The position numbers and the translations under genes were made by a program. The notes below the pieces were generated by a model. It saw only the letters and a list, made by a program, of their open reading frames with translations, had not been told where the DNA came from and searched no databases. Positions 36,666-49,900 of a stretch of DNA of 64,000 nt are shown here, piece after piece. The DNA comes from Branchiostoma lanceolatum (taxonomy: Eukaryota; Chordata; Leptocardii; Amphioxiformes; Branchiostomatidae): positions 13,356,734 to 13,420,733 of the forward strand of contig NC_089738.1 in NCBI RefSeq assembly GCF_035083965.1. Direction: 5' to 3'. Each line of letters starts with the position of its first letter. The stretch's first letter is position 1.

Positions 36666-38867
36666 ATGGCAAAGATGCAGTTAACGGAAAAGCCACCAGA
36701 TGGGGGATGGCGTTGGGTGATTGTGGCCAGCACATTTCTCCTACACGTTGTCGTGGTCGGTTCCTTAAAGTCCTTCGGAGTGTTCTACACAGAGTTCCGG
36801 GAGGTTTTCCAGGAGAGTGCCGGAGTGACTTCCTTCATCAGTTCTATCTTAGGGGCTGCTCTGTTGATGTGTTGTGAGTATACAACCGTTTTGAAACTTG
36901 TAGATTGGTGCATGTTGTTCTGACAAGGTTATGAGCGATAATTTGCCAATTCTGAATTGTTGATAACCTTCACGCTTTCCTATGATGTTGATCACTGCAC
37001 TCAAAGTGAAGATGATGATGAACAAAGTTGGCATCATTGATTATCGTCTTGACTCCTGGTACAACGTTTTTAGAATGGATTAAAACATAAAACATACAAT
37101 AGGACGAATGACGATGGTGCTTTACATTCCAGCTCCTTTTGCCGGTGCCCTGAGCAATCTGACCAGCTGCCGTGCCGTGATCATCGGAGGAGGCGTCATT
37201 TCTGCCGTGGGACTTGTTGTCAGCTTCTTCGCACAGACAATGATACACCTGTTCTTCAGCGTGGGCCTCCTGACGGGTTGGTTTTTTCTATCTCGGTATT
37301 TCTTCGTCAACATTACTGCGGTAAAGGATAGATTTGGTTTTGTTTTCAGTGATCACGGGCTCTAGCAAAGCTGTTAAATTTTCTTATCCATCGCTGAAAT
37401 TTTCTTCTGCGAATGATTTGCATATCGTTATATCCTCTCCAGGATTTGGGTTCTCCCTGATGTACTCCCCAGGCCTGGCTATGATTGGACGCTACTTTGA
37501 CAAGCGGCACGCCACAGCCAATGGAATAGGAGGATGTGGAGCCGGCATCGGCACCTTCGCTTTTCCTCCACTCTTCCAGTTTCTCATAGATGAATTCGGG
37601 TGGAGAGGGGCCTTGTTGGTTGCCGCCAGCATACCATTGCATGGCTGTGTCTGTGGTGCCCTAATGAGACCAATTCATCCTAAAGAAGATCATAAGGAAG
37701 AAAATGTCAATATTGAACCCCAGGGTAGTACAGACAAACAAGAGCTCGTTACTTTCTTTGATAAAATCATGGAAGCGTTCGACGTGACCTTACTGAAGCA
37801 CCGCCCTTTCCTCCTTTATTGTGTGTCGTTATTCGGCACTTCGCTGGGCAGCTCCATGATTTTTGTACACATTGCAGCCCATGCTCAAAATACTGGAGTG
37901 GAGAAGACTCCAGCTGCTTTTCTACTGTCAGTTTTGGGCATCTCAGAGGCGGTGTCAAGGCCGTTACACGGGTGGCTGTCGGACAGAATACACATCAGTA
38001 AGGTCTACTATTACATGATTGGCAATACCGGACTAGCCATACTTAACATCGCCATACCGTTCGGGAGAACCTACACGGACCTTGTAGCGTGCATGGTGTT
38101 CTACGGCTTGTTCTCGGGAAGTTTCAATGCGCTGTTAGCTGTAATGGTGCGGATATACAGCAGTGCTTCCAGGATCTCCAGTGGGCTGGGTTGGGCGCTT
38201 GTCTTCGAAGGGACGGGCTACCTACTTGGGCCACCTGTTGCAGGTACGCATAGCGGAGAATCACTTATCCATTTGTCTTTATTTAAACTCTCAAGTGTCC
38301 ATTACATGATAGTTGAAGCGATACGTCGTTAGTAAAAAGATAATACTAGGTAACTGCATAGAGAGCCGTTTTTATTTCCAACGGCTTGTATTGCCTGTGC
38401 AAATTCCAAATTTTCGCCTTAAATGCATGTAGCTTTACCGTTTTTGTGCAAAAATGGACATATATAGCCACAACCTTGCAATCTTACCTCGATTCCATTG
38501 TTACCAAGTTTACCCCGGTTTCTATAAACCCCTTTAGCCATCGAACTTCGAGACAGTACATGTTGAACAGACAATAAATGTCGACTGTTTTGTCGTTCAT
38601 CTCCTGGCAGGTTGGCTGTATGACGCAACAGGCGACTACGACATGTCTTTCTACGCGGCTGGCATCTTCGTTTTTCTGTCCGTGGTCGTGCTGTTTCTCA
38701 TTCCCTGTTCAACAACAAGAAGGTCATTATCACTTGGATCTGGCAGCAGCGAGTCCAACCAGAACGGAATTGAGACAGTCGCCTTCAGAAATCTGGGGCG
38801 GAATGGAAAAGGAATTCGTAGGAGTGACTCAGTTTCAGGCCACAGAAACCCCGTTTTTCAGGCATGA
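36666..38867 (+). CDS. SLC16 (monocarboxylate transporter-like) gene 3, 469 aa
   Basis: Exons 36666-36873, 37133-37276, 37443-38243 and 38611-38867, phase 1 throughout. The donor after exon 2 is weak (CGG/GTTGGT) but is fixed by frame and by alignment to genes 1 and 2. The TM1 signature is PPDGGWRWVIV, with Arg replacing the second Gly of the otherwise invariant GWGW; the lysine of SLKSFGVFY and SEAVSRPLHGW of TM8 are kept. Its TM6-TM7 loop is five codons shorter than that of gene 2. It is most similar to gene 2, consistent with tandem duplication. Intron 2 is much shorter than in gene 2 because it lacks the 32945-33071 insertion. Confidence 0.9.
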
Positions 38868-39024
38868 TGGGTATATTTGCAATATAGTTAGCCTGACTAA
38901 ATCGTGCTCCTAGCGGCTCTTGGGGTAGGGGTCATTAACCTCCGCCAGCAGCGAGAGCGTGTAAACACAGGCTATGGTATGCAAAGGTGTATATCATTGT
39001 GTTGAATTTGTACTGTATTGTGTG

Positions 39025-40095
39025 TATGTATTCTAGAGTTGTTCAGTTTCCTGTTTTTTCTTGGGGGTTGTTAGACTGCATCCCACTGGAAGAATTTTAA
39101 ATTATTGACTATGCGTTGCTATGGCATCTATCCACTCGTCCGATTGGAAGAGCAGTATTGTACATCCATATCAGTAATGCGCCACTGACGACGTGCCCTT
39201 CTGTTTGTCCTTGAAGCACTGTAGAGTGTATTGTAGAGTTGTCCAGTTTCCTGTGCCTTTTGTGGGGGTTGTTAGACTACATCCTACTGGAAGAATTGTA
39301 ATTATTGATTATGAGTTGCTATGGCATCTTTCCACTCGTTTGAAAGAGCAGTATTGTACATTCATATCAGCATTGCGCCACTGACGACGTGCCCTTCTGT
39401 TTGTCCTTGAAGCACTGTAGAGTGTATTCTAGAGTTGTCCAGTTACCTGTGCCTTTTGTGGGGGTTGTTAGACTGCATCCTACTGGAAGAATTTCAATGA
39501 TTGATTATGCGTTGCTATGTCATCTTCCAACTCATTTGGAAGAGCACTTAGAGCAGTACTATATATATATTAATATCAGTAATGCGCCACTGACGACGTG
39601 CCCTTCTGTTTGTCCTTGAAGCACTGTAGAGTGTATTTTAGAGTTGTCCAGTTTCCTGTGCCTTTCGTGGGGGTTGTTAGACTGCATCCTACTGGAAGAA
39701 TTGCAATTATTGATTATGAGTTGCTATGGCATCTTTCCACTCGTTTGAAAGAGCAGTATTGTACATTCATATCAGCATTGCGCCACTGACGACGTGCCCT
39801 TCTGTTTGTCCTTGAAGCACTGTAGAGTGTATTCTAGAGTTGTCCAGTTACCTGTGCCTTTTGTGGGGATTGTTAGACTGCATCCTACTGGAAGAATTTC
39901 AATGATTGATTATGCGTTGCTATGGCATCTTCCAACTCATTTGGAAGAGCACTTAGAGCAGTACTATATATATACATCAATATCAGTAATGCGCCACTGA
40001 CGACGTGCCCTTCTGTTTGTTTTTGAAGCGCTGTATTTTGAGTTCTTAAGTTGTTAGATTTCCTGTGTCTTTCTAGGGGGTTGTTAGACTGCATT
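39025..40095. repeat. ~200-bp satellite with 405-bp dimeric higher-order period
   Basis: Homologous points occur at 39193, 39389, 39598, 39794 and 40003, giving alternating steps of 196 and 209. Units 1 and 3 are almost identical and units 2 and 4 are almost identical, so the current array amplifies as a dimer. Degenerate partial units flank it (39025-39190, 40003-40095). Each unit happens to read open for 63-76 codons on the + strand (starting MPFCLSLKHCRVY), but the frame is not in a gene context. The array ends about 170 bp upstream of the mosaic gene's start codon. Confidence 0.88.
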
Positions 40096-40267
40096 TCACA
40101 CACAAAATTCTGTTAGATTGGAATAACTTGCGAAAAGAAAAGCCGTCTACTGTAGGTGTCTGCGAGACATACAACATTTCTGTAACGACGCAGTCAAGGT
40201 AACGTTGCCTCAGCTCTATCGGCGGACACCGACAAACCACCCGCCCGGTCGGGCGCGGGTGGGCGAG

Positions 40268-40322
40268 ATGGGACGGCAACTTGTCACGGCTGGAATCGTC
40301 TGCTGGCTGCTGTGTGCCACAG
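40268..40322 (+). CDS. Mosaic gene exon 1: signal peptide
   Basis: Encodes [18 protein letters not shown], a hydrophobic leader ending at a phase-1 donor (ACAG/GTAGGG). The ATG follows GGGCGAG in a locally GC-rich stretch, and a phase-1 intron right after the leader is typical of modular extracellular proteins. Confidence 0.75.
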
Positions 40323-43300
40323 GTAGGGGCTATACCTATGTCTAGGCTCAACTTTTATTAATTTTATTATTTTTTTTTACCAAAGTACTTTATTTCAATA
40401 TACAATTCATAAAATGTACAAAATGTATATACAATGTATTACATGATGGTTAGGTATATCAGCTCACCCCATTTTTCCATTGCTTTTGTGCGGGACAGTT
40501 TATACTACGTTGTTAGCACATTTTCAAAGTCGCTGTAGAAAATTGGAAAACAGTCTATCTCATTATACCAGTCTTTTTCTTTATTTCTAACGGATCGAGA
40601 CATATAAACAGAGGGGTTCTTATTGAAATGGGTTTACAATTGAAATGGCAATATTTTTCAAAAGACAGACATGTTGCGATTGTTTTCTCTGTGTCACAGA
40701 TACTCAATGCACTTTTTAAGAGTGTTGAAACTTTTTCAATTAATACAGGTGATGAGTTCAGATTCAGTACATTGTAGAAAGTACAATAAATACATACATA
40801 AGTACATAAAATAAGGATCTGTTGATTCATAACTGTTGACGCTGTTCCAGGCTGTGCGTCTATCTTGGCTAACGTTACTCACAGCCGTGTACGTTTTTCC
40901 AAGGACATATATTGTATGATGTCCTTGGTTTTTCCAAATTGAATTGCGTTATCTAGTGACTTGGGTGGATTAAACAACCTTATTCTTTTTGTAAGCTTGA
41001 TAACGTGGTCTTATGATTGGCACTGGTTTATGCTAGGGTCACATTTCCAATCCGGGGCCCGACCGGGCTGTTTAAGAAAACAAAGAATAAAAGCTACATA
41101 TCAAGAATATACATAACGTATGGTAAGGAATAATTTTTTTAAAGTTTTGTGTCTTTTGTTGTCTTCTTTATCATAGTTTTCGTTCCCACAAGCTGCCCGG
41201 CCGGGCCCCGGATTGGAAATGTGACCCTAGCATAAGTGACGATGATGACGTTCCAGCTGAAACTGACGTGTATTCTTATGATTGTGTCTATTGTGTTTGT
41301 AGTGTGTACATCTAAGCCTGTATCATTTGCTGATGTCTTATCTGCATGTAAATGCATATTTTGATACCTGGTTATACGTTGTAATAGGAAAACCTTGTAT
41401 ATCTTACCGGCCTCATGAAGAAATCGACAATTTCCAGTTGCTTGAGTAACTGTTTTGGGCGTATCTACCCTATTGCAATTACCACTGGAAAATAAACATT
41501 GTTGCGTGACATTATTTGTTTGCCCCACCCACTATTTCTGCTAGTCAAGGACGGACGTATTCATAACTGCACGTAGCCACTATCGGCGAGAGGCCCTCTG
41601 ACGCCGTCAGTGCCTGGTCGCTGTATTTTCTGCATGAAAGCGTACACGTCCGACCTTCTGTAGTGCCGTTATTACCTATAATTATTACTGGATCCTTATT
41701 TCTTTTTGATTGTTTTCTGTCATTTCCTTGTATTTCTAATGTATGAACTGTGTTCTTACCTAATGTAATTGTTTTACATTTGATATTGATACTTATGTTT
41801 TTAAAGAAAAGGATTTTGTTCCATCCTAAATAGATAAATGTGACTATAGAAATGATGCAATTCATGTGCCACTTGCAGACTTTAAAGCATTGGTGAATCA
41901 TCACCTTCGCCAAGAAGGTTATGCATAGGGTAGCGTTTGTGTGTATGTGTGTGTGTAGTGGACCAGCATAACTCTAGAATGCCTGAATGGATTGTCTTGG
42001 TATTTGGTATGTTGGTAGGTTTGATCTGAAAACGGTTAGATTTTGGGCCCCCTAGCGGCCTCTTACTGCAGCGGGACTTCCTGTTGTGATATCTCGTGTT
42101 CTGGACATGCTATGGAACTGATTTCTTAGTGGCAGATAGCTCTTTGGACAGAGAGTAAGTGATATGGGTTTGGACCCCCTAGCTGTTTTTTTTGAACTGC
42201 AGGAGCAGGTTTTACTTAAGACTTTGAAAGCGAATAACTCAAGAAGGGCTTGGTTAATGGTCATGATTTTTGGTGAGTAGATAGCTTGAGTGATGATTGA
42301 CATGATTAGATACTTATCATGCAAATCAGTATCTAATTTGCATAACTTATGAGGAAAGTTTATACATCTCTCAAATTCCATGTTAGGACTCTCATACATG
42401 TGCCATATGTAACAGGAATAAAGAATTACTAATTGATATCAACTATGCTAATGAAGACCTCATTTAATTAGCATAATTTGAGAAATGATGCACTTGATGG
42501 ATGGTCATGATTATTGATATGTAGATAGTTTACGTGATGCTTTGTATGATTAGACGATAATTATGCTAATCAGATTCTAATTTTCATAATTACGGAGGCA
42601 ATTTTACAAACCCGATGTGTTCCATGATATGAATTTTCAAATATTTGACACTTGTAACTGAGGAAGAGAGGAATGTTGATACCGGTTGATAGAATTCATG
42701 CAACTGTATGCATAATTTGCATAATTAATGAGGAACTACTATAATTCCATACTGGTAAATGATGGCAATTTCATACTTGTGGCATTTGGAAGTAATGTGA
42801 ATGTGAACATCATCGAATCAAATTATGCTAATAAGGATCTTATTTGCAAAATTGATGATAAATATTAGCATAACCTTCTTTCTTAAGCTCATACTTTGGA
42901 TAACTTCTGTTATTTGGGTGGAGAATACGATCAACTGATATGATTTATACACTAAAAATCAATTGGCGATGGTATGAGGTCGTGGAACTCTAGTTCTGTA
43001 TATGAGGCACATGACGGCCAATATTGGGTCGCAGCCGCGTTTAAAGATATTGTTTGATTCCTGGAGAATCTTCTCCAGAAATGTATTTCTACCTTTTACT
43101 TTATTGCTTATTGATCAGCTAGAACTAACTTAAACCTGAAAGCAAATGTTGGGAGGGTGTATCGTTAAGTTTTATTCTTTCCCGTTTCAGCCCCAATCAT
43201 CGATTCCCAGTCCGATTCATCTAGCTCCTACTCCGATTCATCTAGTTCCTACTCCGATTCATCTAGTTCCGACTCCGATTACTCCTATAGCTATGATGAT

Positions 43301-43950
43301 GGTGAGTGGCAGAGCATTAAGAGTTTTATTCACTACTCACTAATGAATGTATATATCTTAAGCTTTATAGAATGAACATTAATTTGTACATCCGTGAATA
43401 TTTTCATGAGATATGCGCTGGAGTTCTTTGTACACAACTAAGTGTTGTATTGAAGCCGACCTTTCGGTGACCGTCTATCACCTTCCCCAGGACAATACTG
43501 GCTGGTTCTCATGATGATTATTAAGTTCCTTATATCTGTTTGCTTGTCAACATCTATGCCATATAATATCAATGCACTACTATACGTTTGGGACCACATT
43601 GTAAACTCAGCATGAACTACCGATCACATATATCACATAAATAATGCAAATGATTTCCAAAATTTACATAATTTATGCATGGTGATGTACACCTCAAAGT
43701 AACTTAAATGTCTCACAAGCATGGAATCCCATTATTTGCCACTAAGGAATCATCGTGTCATTTCTGCATTATCTATGGGATCTGTAAATGTTTCGCCTGC
43801 CATATCTTGCATACTTTGTTATGGGAAAAACATATGCAATTATCGATTTTCCTCATTAATTGTGCAAACCAATTTGTATCTCATAATGTACATCTATGTC
43901 TCCATCTATCCATCCAGAGGTTCTTAAGCCATGCTGACTAAAAATAACAG

Positions 43951-43993
<43 letters not shown>

Positions 43994-46900
43994 CACACAC
44001 ACACACTCACACACAGACAGACAGACACACCCAAAAGCAGCAGGCCGTTCAACCAGATCCAAACAACCCTGTACAAACTACAGGTGAAGGGATTTGACTT
44101 GCCCTCGAAACTTGTGTTTCTAATTCCACAGTGCCCAGTGCGACTGAATGTGGAGGTAACCTGACTGCTCCCTCTGGCGGTCCTGTGACATCACCGAACT
44201 ACCCCAATAACTATGGCAACAATGAGAACTGCGAGTGGTTAATCACCTTGCCGGCAGGAAGCGTCATTCGTCTTACGTTCGACAGTTTCAGAACTGAGGA
44301 CCGTAATGACGTTTTGGTCATCTACAATGGAGCCAGTGATAGTGCTTCAGAATTACAAAGGTAATATCATAAACATTTAAACAACACTGTGATAAGGACT
44401 TTTTATGTTAAAACCAGGGATATGTGGCGATAACATATCAGAGGGAGACATAGACGCTACCAGTTTGAAAGCTTCAATCTATTATGGAAATCAGAAAGAA
44501 GGCGCTTTTTGTGTCTAATCTTGATCGCTTATTTCTTGATGTCCAGGTTAGCAGGTTATGAGCCGCCAATCAGTACTAGTCCTATCACCAGCACATCTAA
44601 CACCATGCTCCTGAGGTTTACATCTGACCACAGTTCCACCCTCCGGGGGTTCCAGTTCTCCTACATAAGTAAGGCCTTTCATTACACTCCACGTTGTTGA
44701 GAAGATTAACAACGGTTTCAGATCTAATTGATGCAGATGAGGACCATGTTATATATCTCATACGAAACGTATTAAACCCTTTTAAGTCGAAAATTATGGA
44801 GGTTTCATATTTGTGACATATGTCATTTGGGTTGAAGTTATTATATGTAACGTTATATCACAAAACATGAGTCACTGACCTAGAGCATAGGGCATACCTG
44901 GCCCAAGTGTTGTTTAAACACCTTTCTTGTGTTTTTTTACTCCATGCTTTGTATGCTTTTAAAGAAGTGGTAATCCGGGAACTGTGAAGATAGAGACTAA
45001 ATTTTGCATTGGTTTTCCTTCAGGCAGTTCAGCAGGCCAGTGTCTGGATCCTGGTGTTCCCACCAATGGGAACAGGGATAACAATAGTAGCTTTACATCA
45101 GGAGAGACAGTCAGGTACACCTGTAAGGCCGGGTACCAGCTGTGGGGGACTGCCAATATAACCTGCCAGTCGAACGGGAAATGGAGTGATGCTACACCAT
45201 TTTGTGGAGGTGATGCATTGTGTTCTTAAGATCTTATGATGATGGTTGATTTCTATGAAGTTGCTGTTTACTTGTTTCCACTTCTATGTACTGTATGTCA
45301 GATCGAATGGATCTCGCAGTGATGTGTCTGAGTCTGGCCCGTGTGTATTATGTTTTTAGGACACAATGCCTTAATGTTGGTCTGAACATGAAAGTATATT
45401 GACCTTAATATGTGCCATATGGCCTAATGGTTACGGGCTGGCTAGACAAAGGACAAAAATAAGTCATCAGCAAAAAGTGCATTGTAAGCCTAAAAAAGGC
45501 CCAGAGAGGCCTGCTATGGAGGCTAGCTTTTCTCGACATGGACAACGTTACTCAGATGGGTAAAGATATAGGTAATGCATCTAATAAACGAACATCATCG
45601 TTGAAGATAGAGGTTTAGACTGTTCCGCACGACACATGTCGCTTGGTTAGAAGCTTTCCGACATCCTTCTCTGGCTGTGACTGGGTAGTCACGTGACCTT
45701 TTAGTTAAAGGTCACACAGGTCACATGACACGCCACACAGATCACGTGACACGAGAGTCACGTGAAAATCATGTACACGCAATTTCATGTGAAATATTGC
45801 TTTCACTTTGAAAATATCTTTTAACTATTGCATATTTCTGTGTATTTTGTAGTAGCATTTGAAAATCATAGTAGACTCTTGGAATCTTCTCGTTCTAGGA
45901 CTCAATACGAAGTCGCAGTACGACTGTGACTTCGAGGTAGGTCTGTGCAGCTGGACCCAGTTTGTGGGCGATAACTTTAACTGGATTCGGCATCAAGGAG
46001 GGACTGACTCTGGAGAAACAGGCCCAACTACTGATCACACCCTGGAAACAGGTAAAACTGGAGTTCCGCGACCCCATACCTACCTGATGTTACCCTTTAC
46101 GAATGACGTATTACAAAGGTTTCTCATTGAATATTCTAATAAGGTCCTCATTTGCCAGTGTTATATATCAGTTGACGATCTTGTCTACCCAACAAACCAC
46201 AACTTGGTCAAAGTCTGGAAGTCCTATCTTAGCAAAGCAGGTTACGCTAGCATTTTCTCCTCAATTATGCAAATGATTTGCATATTTTATGTTTGATGAT
46301 GTTCACTTCCCATTAACTTCCAAATGCCTCGGGTATCAGCGTCCCGCCATTTACCACTTTGGAATTATAGCATTTTCTCATTGATTTTGGAAATGATTTG
46401 CATATTTGATGTCTAGCGATGTTCCTCTCTTCATCAGTCACTGTACATATGGGGCATGTTTAAAGAACGCAGTGGTCCACTGCCACCTGTGGACCAGCTG
46501 TTCCTTCAGCCCTGGTGACGAACAGCTGGTGTCCTAGAATGTAGGTCGTCTTCACCTAGTATAGTACACTGCAACGGAAAATGAGAATTCCTGATTAATT
46601 GGGTTAATTAGGCCCTGCTTTGCGTAAAATACATCTCATCGTGTTAATCAACAGTTTCAGCATCAAAAACAAGGAAAGTCCAACAATCCCTGCGTATATT
46701 ATTCTCATCCAAAGTTTTCAACGAAAAAGCCCACTGCAGTTGCAAATCAGACGCTAGGGGGGCGAACTTATACTACTTCCTCCTTGCCCCGAGAGCTGTC
46801 TTCCACTTAACAAATCATAGCACTTCGAATTCCAGAAAACTACATCTCAAACTTGGAAGCTGCAGTACCGTAGGTAGCCGCTGCAGTACCGTTGTTGGCC

Positions 46901-49900
46901 GCTAGGGGTCCATTATGAAACTTGACCTTCGCTTTGTCGACCCCTACTGGCGACACTCCAGTAATTGACGCAGGCGCAGAAGGCCAACTTTTAGGAAATA
47001 GGTTTGGTACCCTTGGTAAAAGTAGCTATAAAGGGTTATTTTCTAGGATATGTTGGTATTTCTGAGCTGGACGTTACAGGTAATGGTTTCTACCTTCTAG
47101 TTGTGTTGAAAAATCAGACTTGGATCCATGTTTGTGGTGTCTGTAGGCTGTAGAAGTTTGGTGTTTTTGTGTGATTATCAGGTAGAGAAGGAGGTCAGAG
47201 GTCAATTTTTATAAACACGGCTGGATTCGTAGGGGTTGTGCCGATTAGAAAGTTGAAATTATGCTCCAGATTGAAACTTTAGAGGCCTGACACCCCTGCC
47301 AATGCATGTTTTTCATGGACTAAAACTCAGGAAGGTGACTTTTGATAGCTTCTTTCTTACATGATTGCCATATATTAAGATAGGAAGCTTCATTACGCTT
47401 CTGTGGCCTACTAGATATAATGAAGATCCATCCACAGCTTACGCTGATTGTGCTATCCTTATTTTCCACGTAACACATGTAGCTGTAGAGATGCTGAACT
47501 CGTGAAAGAAATATCCAATTCTACTTCTTACTCAGACCAAGGCTGGTACATCTACATTGAGACTTCGTCACCTCGGATTGCAAACGACACCGCCGTCCTT
47601 CTGAGTGCAAACGTCCCGGCCAACCAAACCAAGTGTCTACAGTTCTGGTACCACATGTACGGCGACGATGTGAATGTTCTAAACATCAAGCTGTACGCCA
47701 ATCAGACCTTTACCCAGCCCATCTGGACCAGGCAGGGGAACCAATGGAAGTCATGGCGACAGGCTGATGTGTCTTTCGATGGTTTACGTTCTCAGTACAG
47801 GGTAAGGCACTCGTTTACCAAAAGGACTTCACTGTAGTCCTTGGTACTGATTTTTGTTGATTGCTATATGTCAACTTGTTGTTAACATGCATGGTTTTGA
47901 ATAATCCAACTTGTTTTAAATGTAGATACGATCAACTAAGCACTGTGACCTATATGTTCTTGCTGGTTGTAACGTTACTCATAGCAAAATCAACTCGTTG
48001 TAACAATAACATTTCTTTTTTCATAAAAAGATTGCTGTGGAGGCACTAAGAGGTCAGAGTCATCGAGGTGACATCGCGGTGGATGACATCACGGTGACAG
48101 ACGGAACCTGTCCTTCTCCTGGTGAGACGGCTTTGAGATGCTTAGGCATTGATAACGTATTCCAAGTTTCAGAAGCTGACACGTGTGCCCCCGTTAAGAA
48201 GACATCGTTTTCTGAGGGGGGGAGGGGTAGGCTGAGGCTATGTGTGTAACCAACTCATGGAATCATTAGTACATTTTCTTGTGATTTCGTGTATGGACAA
48301 GTCTTGCTTTAAAAAATAGCCGATTCGAGATTGAAACATTGAAGGTAGCCATTTGGACTACACAGCAGAATACACAACCCCCCCCCCCCCACACACCAAT
48401 TTTTCGGGGTAAAACGGTGGAATGACTTCTCCCAGACCTAGCGTGCGAAAGTCAGAGTTTCACGCGTCGGTTCTGCTTTAAAAGTACAGTTTGCATGGGT
48501 TATAAATTTCCACGAACGAATTCCTCTTGTAGTTGTTAATGCTAAGAGATTAACAACATGTCGAACAGAATTCTTGTTACCTTCGTCATCAAGGTTACGT
48601 TTTCGGGTCTTTGTGTCGGTGATGGTTTTTTTAACAAGTTTTTAGCCAGTTAGCTGACCTCTGTAGAGATCCTTATTCGCCAGTGACATCGAACACCAGC
48701 TGTGGAGGTAACCTGACTGCTCCTTCTGGCGGTCCTGTGACATCACCGAACTACCCCAGTAACTATGGCAACAATGAGAACTGCGAGTGGTCAATCACCT
48801 TACCAGCCGGAAGCATCATTCGGCTCATATTCGACAGTTTTAACGTTGATCAATACTTTGACTTTCTGACCATCTACGATGGAGCCAGTGATAGCGCCGC
48901 TCAGATGGAGAGGTAATGTTCCAAACAAATATGAACTTATATGAAACAACTCTTAAATATTACGTTAAGCAATTTATGAATTTTGCAATTTAACCAGAAC
49001 TCGTTCTGACCGATCAGTATGTGACGTGCAAGCCGTCCATCTCAAAGCTTAATCATAATCATAATCACCATCTTTTGGATAATTAACTTAACAGAGCCAA
49101 GAAGTGCATTTTGTCTTAAATAGCTACTCCTTGTCTAGGTTAACAGGCCAACCGTCAGTCAGCTCAATCACCAGCACATCTAACATGATGTTCCTGAGGT
49201 TTACATCTGACAGCAGTGTCACGGCTCAAGGGTTCAACTTCTCCTACATAAGTAAGGTCTTTGATTATATTTCTTGACAGTGACCATGTTATCCTAGCTT
49301 TGTTGCGCTGTTCAATAATAACCTCCTTCGTTTTCTTTTTGAGTCTGTCCCCAGGCTTTTTACATTTTAAACTAGAGTTCCATGACATCATACCTTCGCC
49401 GACTGATGTTAGTCTTTTCGAGCGAATGCTTATCATGTGATATATTGCTTTCACTGTGAAAATATTTGATAACTATTACATATTTCTGTGTATTTTGTAG
49501 TAGCATTTGAAAATCAAAGTAGACTCTTGGAATCTTCTCGTTCTAGGACTCAATACGATGTCACAGTACGGCTGTGACTTCGAGGTAGATCTGTGCAGCT
49601 GGACCCAGTTTGCGGGCGATAACTTTAACTGGATTCGGCATCAAGGAGGGACTGACTCTGGAGAAACAGGCCCAACTACTGATCACACCCTGGAAACAGG
49701 TAAAACTGGAGTTCCGCGACCCCATACCTACCTGATGTTACCCTTTACGAATGACGTATTATAAAGGTTTCTCATTGAATATTCTAATAAGGTCCTCATT
49801 TGCCAGTGTTATATATCAGTTGACGATCTTGTCTACCCAACAAACCACAACTTGGTCAAAGTCTGGAAGTCCTATCTTAGCGAAGCAGGCTATGCTTGCA

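Noticed and set aside
39193-40000. Four similar 63-76-codon frames in the satellite, as a possible small-protein family.
   Set aside because: The similarity follows from the DNA repeat; frames differ in length between odd and even units and no promoter or conserved stop context is seen.
40555-42399. Several 90-130-codon minus-strand frames in the first intron of the mosaic gene.
   Set aside because: They overlap MITEs and the fold-back arm, with no recognisable domain.
44984-45229. CCP1 as a stand-alone short gene starting at its own Met.
   Set aside because: The frame upstream of 45024 is intronic; the acceptor CTTCAG and phase-1 continuity with CUB1 place it in the mosaic gene.
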